Origin: Marinobacter sp. ANT_B65
GTDB lineage: Bacteria; Pseudomonadota; Gammaproteobacteria; Pseudomonadales; Oleiphilaceae
Direction: 5' to 3'
DNA length: 64,000 nucleotides
NCBI RefSeq assembly: GCF_002407605.1
Contig: NZ_NXGV01000001.1
Location: 1,898,076 to 1,962,075, forward strand
Position 1 is the stretch's first letter. Each line of letters begins with the position of its first letter. Position numbers and translations under genes: made by a program. The notes under the pieces were generated by a model that was not told the DNA's origin, did not search any database, and saw nothing but the letters and a program-made list of their open reading frames with translations. Of the stretch, positions 12,621 through 23,177 are shown in pieces.

Positions 12621-12707
12621 TTGCCGCCAGTTTTGCGATAATACGCGCCTTCTAGCGCAACTATAAAGGCAGCGCATGCTGCTAAAGCTGATAAACAGGA
12701 GAGCACT

Positions 12708-13982
12708 ATGACCGACAGGAAAGCCACGCTCTCGGTGGGGGACAAGTCCATTGAGCTACCGGTTTATTCCGGCACCGTTGGCCCTGACGTCATCGACGTA
12801 CGAGGCCTAGTCCAGCAAGGCGTTTTCACTTACGACCCGGGGTTTGTTTCTACAGCCGCCTGCGAGTCGGCCATCACTTATATAGATGGTGAGAACGGCG
12901 TTCTCCTGCACCGGGGTTACCCGATTGAACAGCTCGCAGAGCATTCAGATTACCTTGAAACCTGCTACCTGCTACTGAAAGGCGAACTGCCTACCCCCGA
13001 AGAGAACAAGCAGTTCCACAACACCATCAAAAACCACACCATGCTGCATGACCAGATGCGCAATTTCTTCCACGGCTTTCGCCGGGACGCGCACCCTATG
13101 GCCATCATGTGCGGTGTTGTTGGCGCCCTTTCTGCGTTCTATCACGACCAGATGGACGTTACAGACGCACATCAGCGGGAAATTACTGCCCACCGCCTGA
13201 TCGCCAAAATGCCCACAATTGCGGCCTGGTGCTATAAGTACAGCATCGGCCAGCCGTTTGTGTATCCCAGAAACGACCTCTCCTATTCCGAGAACTTTCT
13301 GCAGATGATGTTTGGCGTTCCCTGCGAGGAATACAAACCGAATCCGATCCTGGCTAAAGCCATGGACAAAATCTTCATTCTGCACGCAGACCATGAGCAG
13401 AATGCGTCAACGTCCACAGTACGCCTGGCCGGCTCAACCGGTGCCAACCCTTACGCCTGCATCGCCTCTGGCATCGCAGCACTCTGGGGCCCGGCTCATG
13501 GCGGCGCTAACGAAGCCGTTCTCGATATGCTCGCGGAAATCGGCGACGTAGACAACATTGATACCTTTATTGCGAAGGCCAAGGACAAAGACGATCCCTT
13601 CCGTCTCATGGGCTTTGGCCACCGGGTATACAAAAACTTCGATCCGCGCGCCAAGGTAATGGCAGAAACCGCACACGAAGTTCTGAGCGAGCTGGGACTG
13701 GAAAACGACCCACTGCTGAAAATTGCTCAGCGCCTTGAGCAGATTGCTCTGGAAGATGAGTATTTCGTCAAACGCAAGCTCTACCCGAACGTGGACTTCT
13801 ATTCCGGCCTGATTCTCAAGGCAATCGGAATCCCGACTTCCATGTTCACGGTCATCTTCGCGATGTCGCGTACGATCGGCTGGTTCTCACACTGGAATGA
13901 AATGGTCAGTGGCGACTATCGCATTGGCCGCCCTCGTCAGCTCTATACCGGCTTCCCAGCAAGGGATTACCCGAAAAAGTAA
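12708..13982 (+). CDS. gltA: citrate synthase (type II)
   Basis: Condenses oxaloacetate and acetyl-CoA to citrate, the entry step of the TCA cycle. The 424-residue protein is of the hexameric, NADH-sensitive proteobacterial type. Catalytic residues are seen in [11 protein letters not shown], in [14 protein letters not shown] (histidine of the substrate site) and in NVDFYSGL (catalytic aspartate). An AGGAG ribosome binding site precedes the ATG. Divergent placement against sdh-suc lets one control region set the level of the whole cycle. Confidence 0.98.
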   Translation: MTDRKATLSVGDKSIELPVYSGTVGPDVIDVRGLVQQGVFTYDPGFVSTAACESAITYIDGENGVLLHRGYPIEQLAEHSDYLETCYLLLKGELPTPEENKQFHNTIKNHTMLHDQMRNFFHGFRRDAHPMAIMCGVVGALSAFYHDQMDVTDAHQREITAHRLIAKMPTIAAWCYKYSIGQPFVYPRNDLSYSENFLQMMFGVPCEEYKPNPILAKAMDKIFILHADHEQNASTSTVRLAGSTGANPYACIASGIAALWGPAHGGANEAVLDMLAEIGDVDNIDTFIAKAKDKDDPFRLMGFGHRVYKNFDPRAKVMAETAHEVLSELGLENDPLLKIAQRLEQIALEDEYFVKRKLYPNVDFYSGLILKAIGIPTSMFTVIFAMSRTIGWFSHWNEMVSGDYRIGRPRQLYTGFPARDYPKK

Positions 13983-14003
13983 TCCTGCACACCCGAAAGC
14001 CAG

Positions 14004-14031
14004 AAGGCCGCTGATTCAGCGGCCTTTTTTT
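14004..14031 (+). terminator. Rho-independent terminator of gltA
   Basis: AAGGCCGCT and AGCGGCCTT form a perfect 9-bp stem around GATTC, followed by a seven-base T run. It begins 22 bases past the gltA stop. Confidence 0.92.
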
Positions 14032-14117
14032 GTGACCAATACAAATACAGGGTTTTGGCCCGGCAACTCCTGAACTCTGTGCTAACTTAAGCCCCATAAC
14101 TAAAAAAGGAGACAATA

Positions 14118-14990
14118 ATGACTACAGTAACCTTCATCGGCCTTGGTGTTATGGGATATCCGATGGCTGGCCATCTCGCCAAGGCAGGCCTTACCGTCCG
14201 GGTATGGAACCGCTCAGAACAAAAATCCTCACAGTGGGCAAAGGAGTACACAGGGACCGCCTGTGAGACTATTGCGGAGGCTGTGAAAGGCTCTGATTTT
14301 GTATTGACCTGTGTGGGCGCAGACAAAGACCTTATTGCTGTTTATGAGGGCGATGACGGCATTCTGGCCCATGGAAAGCCCGGTACCATCCTGGTGGACC
14401 ACACAACTGCATCAGCAGGAGTTGCCGAGAGACTTTCTGAAGCTTCACTCAAAGTCGGGATGAGCTTTATTGATGCACCGGTTTCCGGAGGCCAGCAGGG
14501 AGCACAAAACGGCCAGCTTACGATCATGTGTGGCGGTACCGAGTCGGACTACGCCAAAGCCCACCCCCTGTTACAACATTACGCCAAAGCCCTGAACCTG
14601 ATGGGACCGGCTGGCAGCGGACAGAAAACCAAAATGGTGAACCAGATTGCCATAGCCGGTCTAGTACAGGGGCTGTCTGAGGCCCTGCATTTCGCTGAAC
14701 AGGCAAACCTCGACGTAAAAAAAGTCGTGGATGTGATCTCAAAAGGCGCCGCTCAGTCGTGGCAGATGGAAAATCGATCCGCAACCATGATTGAAGGCGA
14801 GTTTGAACATGGGTTTGCCGTAGACTGGATGCGCAAGGATCTGGGCATATGCCTGGATGAGGCGCGGAAAATCAAGGCATCATTACCAGTCACCGCCCTG
14901 GTTGACCAGTTCTATGGCGATGTTCAGGAAATGGGCGGAAAACGCTGGGATACATCTTCGCTGATTGAAAGACTGCGGAAGTTCAGGTGA
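14118..14990 (+). CDS. NAD(P)-dependent beta-hydroxyacid dehydrogenase (HIBADH/GlxR family)
   Basis: Cytosolic dehydrogenase of the 3-hydroxyisobutyrate / tartronate semialdehyde reductase family, 290 residues. The N-terminal Rossmann motif FIGLGVMGYPMAGHLAKAG, the substrate-binding loop DAPVSGGQQGA and the catalytic lysine region GSGQKTKMVNQ are all present. AAAGGAG precedes the ATG. The true substrate cannot be told from sequence; members act on 3-hydroxyisobutyrate, tartronate semialdehyde or succinic semialdehyde. It stands alone between the gltA terminator and a shared terminator with topA. Confidence 0.88.
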   Translation: MTTVTFIGLGVMGYPMAGHLAKAGLTVRVWNRSEQKSSQWAKEYTGTACETIAEAVKGSDFVLTCVGADKDLIAVYEGDDGILAHGKPGTILVDHTTASAGVAERLSEASLKVGMSFIDAPVSGGQQGAQNGQLTIMCGGTESDYAKAHPLLQHYAKALNLMGPAGSGQKTKMVNQIAIAGLVQGLSEALHFAEQANLDVKKVVDVISKGAAQSWQMENRSATMIEGEFEHGFAVDWMRKDLGICLDEARKIKASLPVTALVDQFYGDVQEMGGKRWDTSSLIERLRKFR

Positions 14991-15024
14991 GCCCAAAGCT
15001 CGATAAACCGGGAAGAGCCTCATA

Positions 15025-15066
15025 AAAAAACAGGGGCAGGAACCTTAGTTCCTGCCCCTGTTTTTT
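15025..15066. terminator. bidirectional terminator between the dehydrogenase gene and topA
   Basis: A perfect 18-bp inverted repeat (AAAAAACAGGGGCAGGAA and its complement) with a 6-base loop gives a GC stem with A and T runs on both sides, so it works for both converging genes. Confidence 0.93.
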
Positions 15067-15087
15067 CAGAATAGCGCTATACAGCCA

Positions 15088-17730
15088 CTATTTTTTCTCC
15101 CGAGGCTGCCATTTGCCATCCACGTACCACGCAGACCAGCCCGTTGCCTTTCCGTCTTTTTCCGACATCACGTACTGCTCTTTCGTTTTTCGGCTGTACC
15201 GGATAACCGTCGGGTTACCTTCAGGGTCACGTTCGGGCGCCTTCATCAGATAATCGTGCTTTGGATCAATTTCCTTCTGGTGCGGCTTGATCTCCATAAC
15301 AAGCGGGGGCCGGGTTTCACGATTTTTCGGAAACTTGCTTGCCGCCAGAAATAGCCCGGAAGCCCCGTCTCTCAGCACATAGGTGTCATCGACTTTCAGG
15401 CACTGAAGCTCGGGCATTGGCACCGGATCCATTTTAGGCGGCGCTGGCTCACCACTTTTCAGCAGCTTACGGGTATTTTTACAGGTATCACTCATACACC
15501 CGAAATACTTGCCAAACCGGCCAGTTTTCAGCTGCATCTCGGAGCCGCACTTGTCACACTCCAGCGTAGGCCCATCATAGCCTTTTATGCGGAAGGTCCC
15601 TTCCTCCACCTCATAACCGGAACAGTCAGGATTGTTACCGCAAACATGCAGTTTGTGAGTCTCGTCAACCAGGTAACTGTCCATGGCGGTAGAACATATC
15701 GGGCACCGGCGCTTTTTCCGCAACAAGCGGGTCTCACCCTCACCTTCCACATCATCGTCGGCACTGACAACTTCATCGCCGGAAACCAGGTTGATGGTGG
15801 TTTTACAACGCTCTTTAGGTGGCAGCGAATAACCCGAGCAACCTAGAAAGACCCCGGTACTGGCAACCCGGATCTGCATATTGCGACCACAGGTCGGACA
15901 TGGAATATTCGTTTCCGTCGGATCGTTCGGGCGCATACCGCCCTCACCATCAGCTGCCTCGGCAGACTCCAGTTGCTGACGGAACCGCGCGTAAAAATCG
16001 TTCAGGACAGTCTTCCAGTCCACATCGCCTTCAGCAATATGATCCAGATCACCTTCCATCTTAGCCGTGAAATCAAAATCCATCAGGTTGGAAAATGACT
16101 CACAAAGCCGCTCGGTGACAATCTCACCCATTTTTTCTGCGTAAAAACGCCGGTTCTGCAGGCGCACATATCCTCTGTCCTGAATGGTCGAAATAATAGA
16201 AGCATATGTAGATGGACGACCAATACCCTGCTTTTCAAGCTCTTTAACCAGACTCGCTTCAGTGTAACGGGGCGCCGGCTTGGTGAAGTGCTGACTCGGC
16301 TCCAGCTTCTCGAGACTCAGAGCCTCTCCCAGCTTGATATCCGGCAAAGCGACATCTTCTTCTTTCTTGGCCGACTGAGGTGCGACCTTCAGAAAACCAT
16401 CAAACTTGATAATACGGCCACGTGTGCGCAACTCGTAATCACCATTGGCAACCACGATGGATGTACTGAGAAATTCCGCTTCAGACATCTGGCACGCTAC
16501 AAACTGCCGCCAGATCAGCTCATAAAGCTTCTCAGCATCCTTTTCAAGGCCACTGATAGCCACAGCCTGGCGCGTCACTTCTGTCGGACGTATGGCCTCG
16601 TGCGCTTCCTGAGCGCCCTCTTTGCTGCCATAGACCTTTGGCTTCTCTGGCAGATAGCGCTCGCCGAACTGATCCAGTATGTAATCACGACAGCTATTAA
16701 CGGCGTCCTGACTGAGGTTCGTCGAATCGGTACGCATGTAAGTGATGTACCCTGCCTCATAAAGGCGCTGGGCAAGCATCATGGTTTTCTTGACACTGAA
16801 GCCCAGACGATTGCTCGCCGCCTGCTGCAGTGTCGATGTAATAAACGGAGCCCCGGAGCGGGATTTTGTCGGTTTGTCTTCCCGCTTGGATACCTTGAAA
16901 CTACCTGACTCAAGGCGCTCTACATGTTCTTTGCTCTGCTGTTCGTTGACCGGGCGATAAGGTTTGTCGTTATAGCGTGTAACTTCAAAACGCACAGGCT
17001 GAGTACTGGCCTCGGCACCAAGGGCCGCAAACAACTGCCAGTATTCTTCCGGTACGAAAACCCGAATATCACGCTCGCGCTCTGCGATTAATCGAACCGC
17101 AACGGACTGAACACGGCCTGCCGACAGCCCACGGGCAAGCTTTGCCCACAGCAGAGGCGAGACCATATAACCCACAACACGATCCAGAAAGCGCCGCGCC
17201 TGCTGCGCATTCACCTGGTTCTGATCAAGAGTGCCCGGATGTTCGAATGCCTCCTGAATCGCACGCTTGGTGATCTCGTTAAACACCACACGACGGTATT
17301 TTTCCGGCTCACCACCAATGGTCTGCTTGAGGTGCCAGGCAATGGCTTCCCCCTCGCGGTCGAGATCCGTTGCGAGATAGATGTGGTCAGCAGTCTTGGC
17401 AAGTCGCTTAAGCTCACTGACAACCTTTTCTTTGCCAGGAAGAATTTCGTAGCGGGCACTCCAGTCCTGATCGGGATCAACGCCCATACGGGCAACAAGC
17501 TGCTCCCGTGCCTTGCGCTTTTTATGCGCAATTTTGTCTTCAGGGCTGAGTTTTCGAGTGACTGCCGCCTGCCTGGCACGCTCTTTAGGGTCGGACTGGG
17601 ATCCGCTGCCACTGACGGGAAGATCACGAATATGCCCGACACTCGACTTCACGATGAAGTCGGAGCCCAGGTACTTATTGATGGTCTTCGCTTTCGCTGG
17701 TGACTCGACAATTACGAGACTTTTACCCAT
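15088..17730 (-). CDS. topA: DNA topoisomerase I
   Basis: Type IA topoisomerase that relaxes negative supercoils. I begin it at [20 protein letters not shown] (880 residues), the usual family start; an ATG 36 bases upstream would add 12 residues. The TOPRIM domain has [10 protein letters not shown] and the acidic triad DLDREGEA. The active-site tyrosine is in [10 protein letters not shown]. The C-terminus has three four-cysteine zinc ribbons ([24 protein letters not shown]). The ribosome binding site (AAGGA) is about 14 bases from this ATG, which is rather far, so the start is not certain. Confidence 0.96.
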   Translation of the reverse strand: MGKSLVIVESPAKAKTINKYLGSDFIVKSSVGHIRDLPVSGSGSQSDPKERARQAAVTRKLSPEDKIAHKKRKAREQLVARMGVDPDQDWSARYEILPGKEKVVSELKRLAKTADHIYLATDLDREGEAIAWHLKQTIGGEPEKYRRVVFNEITKRAIQEAFEHPGTLDQNQVNAQQARRFLDRVVGYMVSPLLWAKLARGLSAGRVQSVAVRLIAERERDIRVFVPEEYWQLFAALGAEASTQPVRFEVTRYNDKPYRPVNEQQSKEHVERLESGSFKVSKREDKPTKSRSGAPFITSTLQQAASNRLGFSVKKTMMLAQRLYEAGYITYMRTDSTNLSQDAVNSCRDYILDQFGERYLPEKPKVYGSKEGAQEAHEAIRPTEVTRQAVAISGLEKDAEKLYELIWRQFVACQMSEAEFLSTSIVVANGDYELRTRGRIIKFDGFLKVAPQSAKKEEDVALPDIKLGEALSLEKLEPSQHFTKPAPRYTEASLVKELEKQGIGRPSTYASIISTIQDRGYVRLQNRRFYAEKMGEIVTERLCESFSNLMDFDFTAKMEGDLDHIAEGDVDWKTVLNDFYARFRQQLESAEAADGEGGMRPNDPTETNIPCPTCGRNMQIRVASTGVFLGCSGYSLPPKERCKTTINLVSGDEVVSADDDVEGEGETRLLRKKRRCPICSTAMDSYLVDETHKLHVCGNNPDCSGYEVEEGTFRIKGYDGPTLECDKCGSEMQLKTGRFGKYFGCMSDTCKNTRKLLKSGEPAPPKMDPVPMPELQCLKVDDTYVLRDGASGLFLAASKFPKNRETRPPLVMEIKPHQKEIDPKHDYLMKAPERDPEGNPTVIRYSRKTKEQYVMSEKDGKATGWSAWYVDGKWQPREKK

Positions 17731-17944
17731 ATCGGAGATCTGTATCCTTGGCGATAAATCGGTCATTAAACAAGCAGACCGTAAACTCGCTGTAAAATCA
17801 ATCGGCTGGAAAAACTATAGGAGCCGCCATTATGTATAGGCTCACTGTTTTACAGGGTCATCAATTGCAAGACAACCCATTCTTTCGTTTCAGTCATGCT
17901 TTTTTTCGTATTTCGGAAGGCGCTTTCACGGCTTCCTGAAAGCA

Positions 17945-17972
17945 GGAAGGCCCGGCGCAAGCCGGGCCTTCC
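17945..17972 (-). terminator. hairpin terminator after fadA
   Basis: GGAAGGCCCGGC, GCAA loop, GCCGGGCCTTCC: a perfect 12-bp stem 30 bases past the fadA stop. A second stem (CTTCCTG/CAGGAAG, 17932-17949) overlaps it. The T run that follows on the leftward strand is weak. Confidence 0.75.
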
Positions 17973-18002
17973 ATGAAAGCACTAACGTGTCCGTCTAGCG
18001 GA

Positions 18003-19205
<1,203 letters not shown>

Positions 19206-19211
19206 TCAGGG

Positions 19212-21359
19212 TTAGCCAAAAAACTTTTCGCCAGTTTTGGCCATTTCGCGCAGCTTCTCGGTCGGGTGATAAAGTGGACCCAGGTCTGCATACTTGTCTG
19301 CCAGTTCAACGAACTTGTCGACACCCATATCGTCGATATAACGTAAGGCGCCACCACGGAACGGCGGGAAGCCGATACCGAAGATCAGACCCATATCGGC
19401 ATCAGCCGGGCCTTCAACAATGCCGTCTTCCAGGCAGCGAACAGTTTCAAGACACAGAGGGAGCATCATGCGAGCGATGATATCCTCGTCACTGAAATCG
19501 TTCTTACCCTGAACAACTGGTTCGAGCAGTTTGTAGGTTTCTTCATCGACAACCTTCTTCTGCTTGCCCTTGCGGTCCAGCTCGTACTTGTAGAAGCCTT
19601 TATCGTTCTTCTGGCCATAACGGTTGTTGTCAAACATGACATCGATAGCCGTTGTGCCTTCATGCTTCATACGATCCGGGAAGCCATCAGCCATAACCGC
19701 ACCGGCATGCTTGCCGGTATCCATGCCAACAACGTCGAGCAGGTATGCGGGGCCCATGGGCCAGCCGAACTTCTCCATTACCTTGTCTACATGCTGGAAG
19801 TCCGCACCGTCGCGCACCAGGCCGATAAAGCCGCCGAAGTACGGGAACAGAACGCGGTTGACCAGAAAGCCCGGACAATCATTTACAACAATCGGGGTCT
19901 TGCCCATCGCCTTTGCGTAAGCAACGGTTGTTGCAATAGCGCGATTGCTTGTCTTCTTGCCACGGATAACTTCAACCAGCGGCATCATTGGCACCGGGTT
20001 GAAGAAGTGCATGCCGCAGAAGTTTTCAGGCCTTTTAAGGTTCTTGGCCAGAAGATCAATAGAAATAGTCGATGTGTTAGACGTCAGGATGGCGTCATCA
20101 CGGGTCATTTCTTCAACTTCACGCAGAACAGCGTCTTTTACCTTGGGATTCTCAACAACAGCTTCAACAACCAGATCTACGTTCTTGAAATCACCGTAAT
20201 TCAGGGTTGGCGTAATACTGTTAAGAACATCCGCCATCTGCCCGGCGTTCATGCGGCCTTTATCAACACGCCTGGTCAGCTGCTTCTTGGCTTCTTTAAG
20301 GCCCAGTGCAATGCCGTCCTGGTTGATATCCTTCATGATGATTGGCGTGCCTTTCAGCGCAGACTGATAAGCAATACCACCACCCATGATGCCGGCGCCC
20401 AGTACAGCGGCCTGCTTCACTTCAGAAGCTTCCTTTTCCCACGCCTTGGCTTTCTTCTTCAGCTCCTGATCGTTCAGGAACAAGCCAACAAGGCAGGCTG
20501 CCACGTTCGTCTTCGCCACTTTGGCAAAGCCTTTGGCTTCTACTTCAACCGCCTTGTCACGGGTCAAGCCCGCGTGCTTCTGCATAACCTTGATAGCTTC
20601 CACCGGTGCGGGGTAATTCTTACCCGCTTTGCCACCGACAAATGCCTTGGAGATTTCAAACGCCATCATGCTTTCCATGGCGTTCAGCTTGATCTTGCCT
20701 TTCTTTTCTTCGCGGCGCGCTTCGTAATCGAGCTTGCCTTCATTGCACTGGTTAATAATTACGACAGCTGCTTCAACCAGTTTCGCAGGCTCAACAACCG
20801 CATCTACAGCGCCGGTTTTCAGAGCTGCATCTGCGCGATTTTCTGTACCGCCACAAATCCACTCAACAGCATTGTCTACACCTACAAGGCGGGAGAGACG
20901 AACAGTGCCACCAAAGCCCGGGAAGATGCCCAGCTTGACTTCTGGCAGTCCAACTTTCGCCTTGGGCGCCATGACACGGTAATCGGTCGCCAGGCACATC
21001 TCAAAACCACCACCCAGCGCCATACCGTTGATAGCTGTGACAGTCGGGAACGGAAGATCCTCAACCGCACTGAAAATGGCATTGGCTTTCAGGTTGTTGG
21101 CAACCAGATCTTCTTCGGAGCCGGCAAACAACTCAGTAAACTCTGTAATGTCGGCACCAACAATGAAACTGTCTTTGGAACTGGTTACCACCAGGCCCTT
21201 GAGTTTCTTTTGTGCTTTAAGTGCATCAGTCGCGGCGCGGAGCTCTTCAATGGTAAGACGGTTGAACTTGTTTACTGACTCGCCTTGCAAGTCAAAGTCC
21301 AACTGAGCGATCCCGCCTTCGATCTCTTTAACCGTGATGGCTTTACCTTCGTAAATCAT
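19212..21359 (-). CDS. fadB: fatty acid oxidation complex alpha subunit
   Basis: Multifunctional beta-oxidation enzyme: enoyl-CoA hydratase/isomerase followed by 3-hydroxyacyl-CoA dehydrogenase. The 715-residue protein starts at [16 protein letters not shown] (ATG 21359; a TTG directly before it is unlikely to be used). The crotonase part has [18 protein letters not shown]; the NAD-binding fold has [14 protein letters not shown]; the dehydrogenase catalytic histidine is in [15 protein letters not shown]. It is the first gene of the fadBA operon, with its control region in the gap shared with the exported-protein gene. Confidence 0.97.
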   Translation of the reverse strand: MIYEGKAITVKEIEGGIAQLDFDLQGESVNKFNRLTIEELRAATDALKAQKKLKGLVVTSSKDSFIVGADITEFTELFAGSEEDLVANNLKANAIFSAVEDLPFPTVTAINGMALGGGFEMCLATDYRVMAPKAKVGLPEVKLGIFPGFGGTVRLSRLVGVDNAVEWICGGTENRADAALKTGAVDAVVEPAKLVEAAVVIINQCNEGKLDYEARREEKKGKIKLNAMESMMAFEISKAFVGGKAGKNYPAPVEAIKVMQKHAGLTRDKAVEVEAKGFAKVAKTNVAACLVGLFLNDQELKKKAKAWEKEASEVKQAAVLGAGIMGGGIAYQSALKGTPIIMKDINQDGIALGLKEAKKQLTRRVDKGRMNAGQMADVLNSITPTLNYGDFKNVDLVVEAVVENPKVKDAVLREVEEMTRDDAILTSNTSTISIDLLAKNLKRPENFCGMHFFNPVPMMPLVEVIRGKKTSNRAIATTVAYAKAMGKTPIVVNDCPGFLVNRVLFPYFGGFIGLVRDGADFQHVDKVMEKFGWPMGPAYLLDVVGMDTGKHAGAVMADGFPDRMKHEGTTAIDVMFDNNRYGQKNDKGFYKYELDRKGKQKKVVDEETYKLLEPVVQGKNDFSDEDIIARMMLPLCLETVRCLEDGIVEGPADADMGLIFGIGFPPFRGGALRYIDDMGVDKFVELADKYADLGPLYHPTEKLREMAKTGEKFFG

Positions 21360-21513
21360 CAACTGATCTCCAGTCTGTGTTTGGAACTGCTTTCAGCTCT
21401 GGCATCACTCTTGAAACTGCAAGAGTTATCCAGTCTGTTTACGCAGCGAGATTTCGGTCACTGCCCGATCAACCGACCTGAAATTCATACAGTCGTTTGA
21501 ATCGTGAGGGCAC

Positions 21514-21542
21514 ACGATGGGAAAAAACAGCACGTTTGTCAA
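21514..21542 (-). promoter_or_regulatory. candidate fadB promoter
   Basis: Read leftward: TTGACA (21537-21542, perfect -35), 17 bases, CATCGT as a weak -10. It is placed about 155 bases before fadB. Confidence 0.4.
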
Positions 21543-21688
21543 TTTGTTTCTTTATGATCAGACCCAACCAAACCAAAATTTTTAGAGACCATAAATAATA
21601 GGCAATAAATTTCAGCAAGTTGCACGCAATATAAAGAAAACGCCTGAGCTTTATCCCGCAAATTTCAAAAATGTTTACATTTCCCTGA

Positions 21689-21708
21689 GACCAACCGCTT
21701 GATTGGTC
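21689..21708. promoter_or_regulatory. palindrome, candidate regulator site
   Basis: GACCAA, eight bases, TTGGTC: a perfect 6+6 inverted repeat of the size bound by TetR-family repressors. It is 68 bases before the exported-protein gene and 330 before fadB. The binding protein is unknown. Confidence 0.4.
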
Positions 21709-21775
21709 ATAGATGTTACTTTACCTTCGACCTACGACTTTCGTACACAATAATAAAATAACGGAGACTCATCCG

Positions 21776-22591
21776 ATGAACACCATCCTCCTGCGGTCGC
21801 GCTTCCTTGCAATGTCGCTTCTGTTATTGGTGCTTACGTCCGCAAACCTCCGGGCCCAGGATACTGATGACTTTCTGTCTCAGCTTCACACCTTTCGTGT
21901 CAGCAACTATGTTTCACTGGATGCGTACTACCGGTTCATCGGAAACGGGACCACCAGCACCCTCAACGAAATCGTAGCAGGTATCAACACAGCCAACGAA
22001 TCCATGAATCTGCTGACAAGCAGCACCAGCGATGCTTTGACAACCCAACAGACTGAAGCTCTCAACCGCGAATTCGACAAGTTCAAAAGCCTGATGCGGG
22101 ATAACATCAATGATGTACGCACCACAGGTTACCCGGACTTACGCCTGGTTTCTGATATGGCCAATCAGGCGTTGACCATGAACGATATGGCAACAGAGTT
22201 TTATCGGGATGCTCAAGAAAAGTCCCAGGCAGAGACAAGCCCACGAGTAGAGGCGGCACGGCTGGCCGCAGTCAAGATTGCCCAGATGATGGCAAAATAC
22301 TCAGTCAGAACCAACTCATCCGTTTCACAGATTTTTCAGGGCTCATCTTCAGAAACACCTCTGGACGGGCAGGCAAAGGAGTTTGATCAGTTGCTCGAAT
22401 CTGTCCTGAAGGGAAAAAGTGATGGCGAGCTCGCAGCACTTTTAAACGATGTCGCTGGAAAATGGCAATTTATCCGAGGCTCCTACATTAACTACAACGA
22501 AAACAACGTAGGCTTTGTAATTGACAGATATTCGAAAAAGATTCTCCAGAACTTGACCACAGCCATTGAAATGCTTCAGCAAAGCTCCTGA
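21776..22591 (+). CDS. exported helical protein of unknown function
   Basis: I do not recognise this 271-residue protein. The start at MNTILLRSRFLAMSLL is supported by a CGGAGA ribosome binding site; an in-frame ATG 63 bases upstream lacks one. Residues 1-26 look like a signal peptide, with likely cleavage after NLRA. The mature part is Ser/Thr/Asn-rich and mostly helical, with repeated patterns such as ALTTQQTEALNREFDKFKSLM. This loosely recalls the periplasmic sensor part of PilJ or NarX proteins, but no membrane anchor or signalling domain follows. A periplasmic or secreted place is inferred. It diverges from fadBA. Confidence 0.7.
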   Translation: MNTILLRSRFLAMSLLLLVLTSANLRAQDTDDFLSQLHTFRVSNYVSLDAYYRFIGNGTTSTLNEIVAGINTANESMNLLTSSTSDALTTQQTEALNREFDKFKSLMRDNINDVRTTGYPDLRLVSDMANQALTMNDMATEFYRDAQEKSQAETSPRVEAARLAAVKIAQMMAKYSVRTNSSVSQIFQGSSSETPLDGQAKEFDQLLESVLKGKSDGELAALLNDVAGKWQFIRGSYINYNENNVGFVIDRYSKKILQNLTTAIEMLQQSS

Positions 22592-22665
22592 TAACCCCGG
22601 GCCTCTTTCCCCCGCCGTGCTTGCGTATTATGCTGTACCAAAGCCCGAACACTAAGGAGTTAGCG

Positions 22666-23097
22666 ATGTCTGCATACAAGAAAATGCTCGTTGCCATAGA
22701 TCTCACTGAGGAAGCACCACAGGTTCTGGATAAAGCCAAAGCAATGAGCAAGGCCAATGACGCGAGTCTGGTTCTGGTGCACGTTGTGGAACCAGTCGGT
22801 TACGCCTACGGTGGAGATATCCCCATGGACCTGACCGAGCTGCAGGATCAGCTCGACAAGGCTGCCCGCGAGCAGCTCACCGCTTATGGCGACAAATATG
22901 GCATCGATAAGGCGAACCAGATTGTGACCGTCGGTCGTCCCGAATCGGAGATTCACCGCCTGGCAAAAGAACAGGGAGCCGACCTGGTGATCGTTGGAAG
23001 TCACGGACGAAAAGGCTTTCAGCTTCTTCTGGGCTCAACCGCCAACGGCGTTCTGCACGGAACCGAATGCGATGTTCTGGCCATCAGAATCAATTAA
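22666..23097 (+). CDS. universal stress protein UspA family
   Basis: Small cytoplasmic protein of the UspA family, 143 residues, beginning MSAYKKMLVAIDLTEEAP. AAGGAG precedes this ATG; an upstream ATG would add 15 residues. The nucleotide-binding-type motif GSHGRKGFQLLLGSTAN near the C-terminus fits ATP-binding members (G-2x-G-9x-G-S/T). The role is usually survival under stress or growth arrest. It is a single gene converging on uup. Confidence 0.93.
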   Translation: MSAYKKMLVAIDLTEEAPQVLDKAKAMSKANDASLVLVHVVEPVGYAYGGDIPMDLTELQDQLDKAAREQLTAYGDKYGIDKANQIVTVGRPESEIHRLAKEQGADLVIVGSHGRKGFQLLLGSTANGVLHGTECDVLAIRIN

Positions 23098-23130
23098 TAC
23101 TCCCTGACCTGAGCCGCACCTTATACACTT

Positions 23131-23156
23131 GCCCGGGGCATTATCTGCCTCCGGGC
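23131..23156. terminator. terminator hairpin between usp and uup
   Basis: GCCCGGGGCA and TGCC-T-CCGGGC pair as a 10-bp stem with one bulge and a TTATC loop. It lies between two converging genes; the T runs are poor, so strength is uncertain. Confidence 0.6.
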
Positions 23157-23177
23157 TTGCCGTGACTCCCGGAACAA

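Larger units (their letters stand above)
12227..12707. other. divergent sdhC-gltA control region
   Basis: This 481-base region carries the sdhC promoter with an overlapping palindrome (12413-12447), the gltA promoter (12593-12620), and a leader of about 180 bases before sdhC. A 34-codon open frame in that leader (12247-12351, leftward) has no ribosome binding site and I do not call it. A short GCAGC/GCTGC hairpin (12670-12683) lies in the gltA leader. Confidence 0.7.
21360..21775. other. divergent fadB / exported-protein control region
   Basis: AT-rich 416-base gap with a candidate fadB promoter (21514-21542) and a 20-base palindrome (21689-21708). I see no gene here. I could not match a convincing FadR or PsrA consensus site. 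Confidence 0.6.

Noticed and set aside
19662..21278. 538-codon open frame on the plus strand opposite fadB
   Set aside because: It is a shadow of the codon bias of fadB: no ribosome site, no recognisable motif, and composition rich in His/Asn/Cys as expected from an antisense frame.
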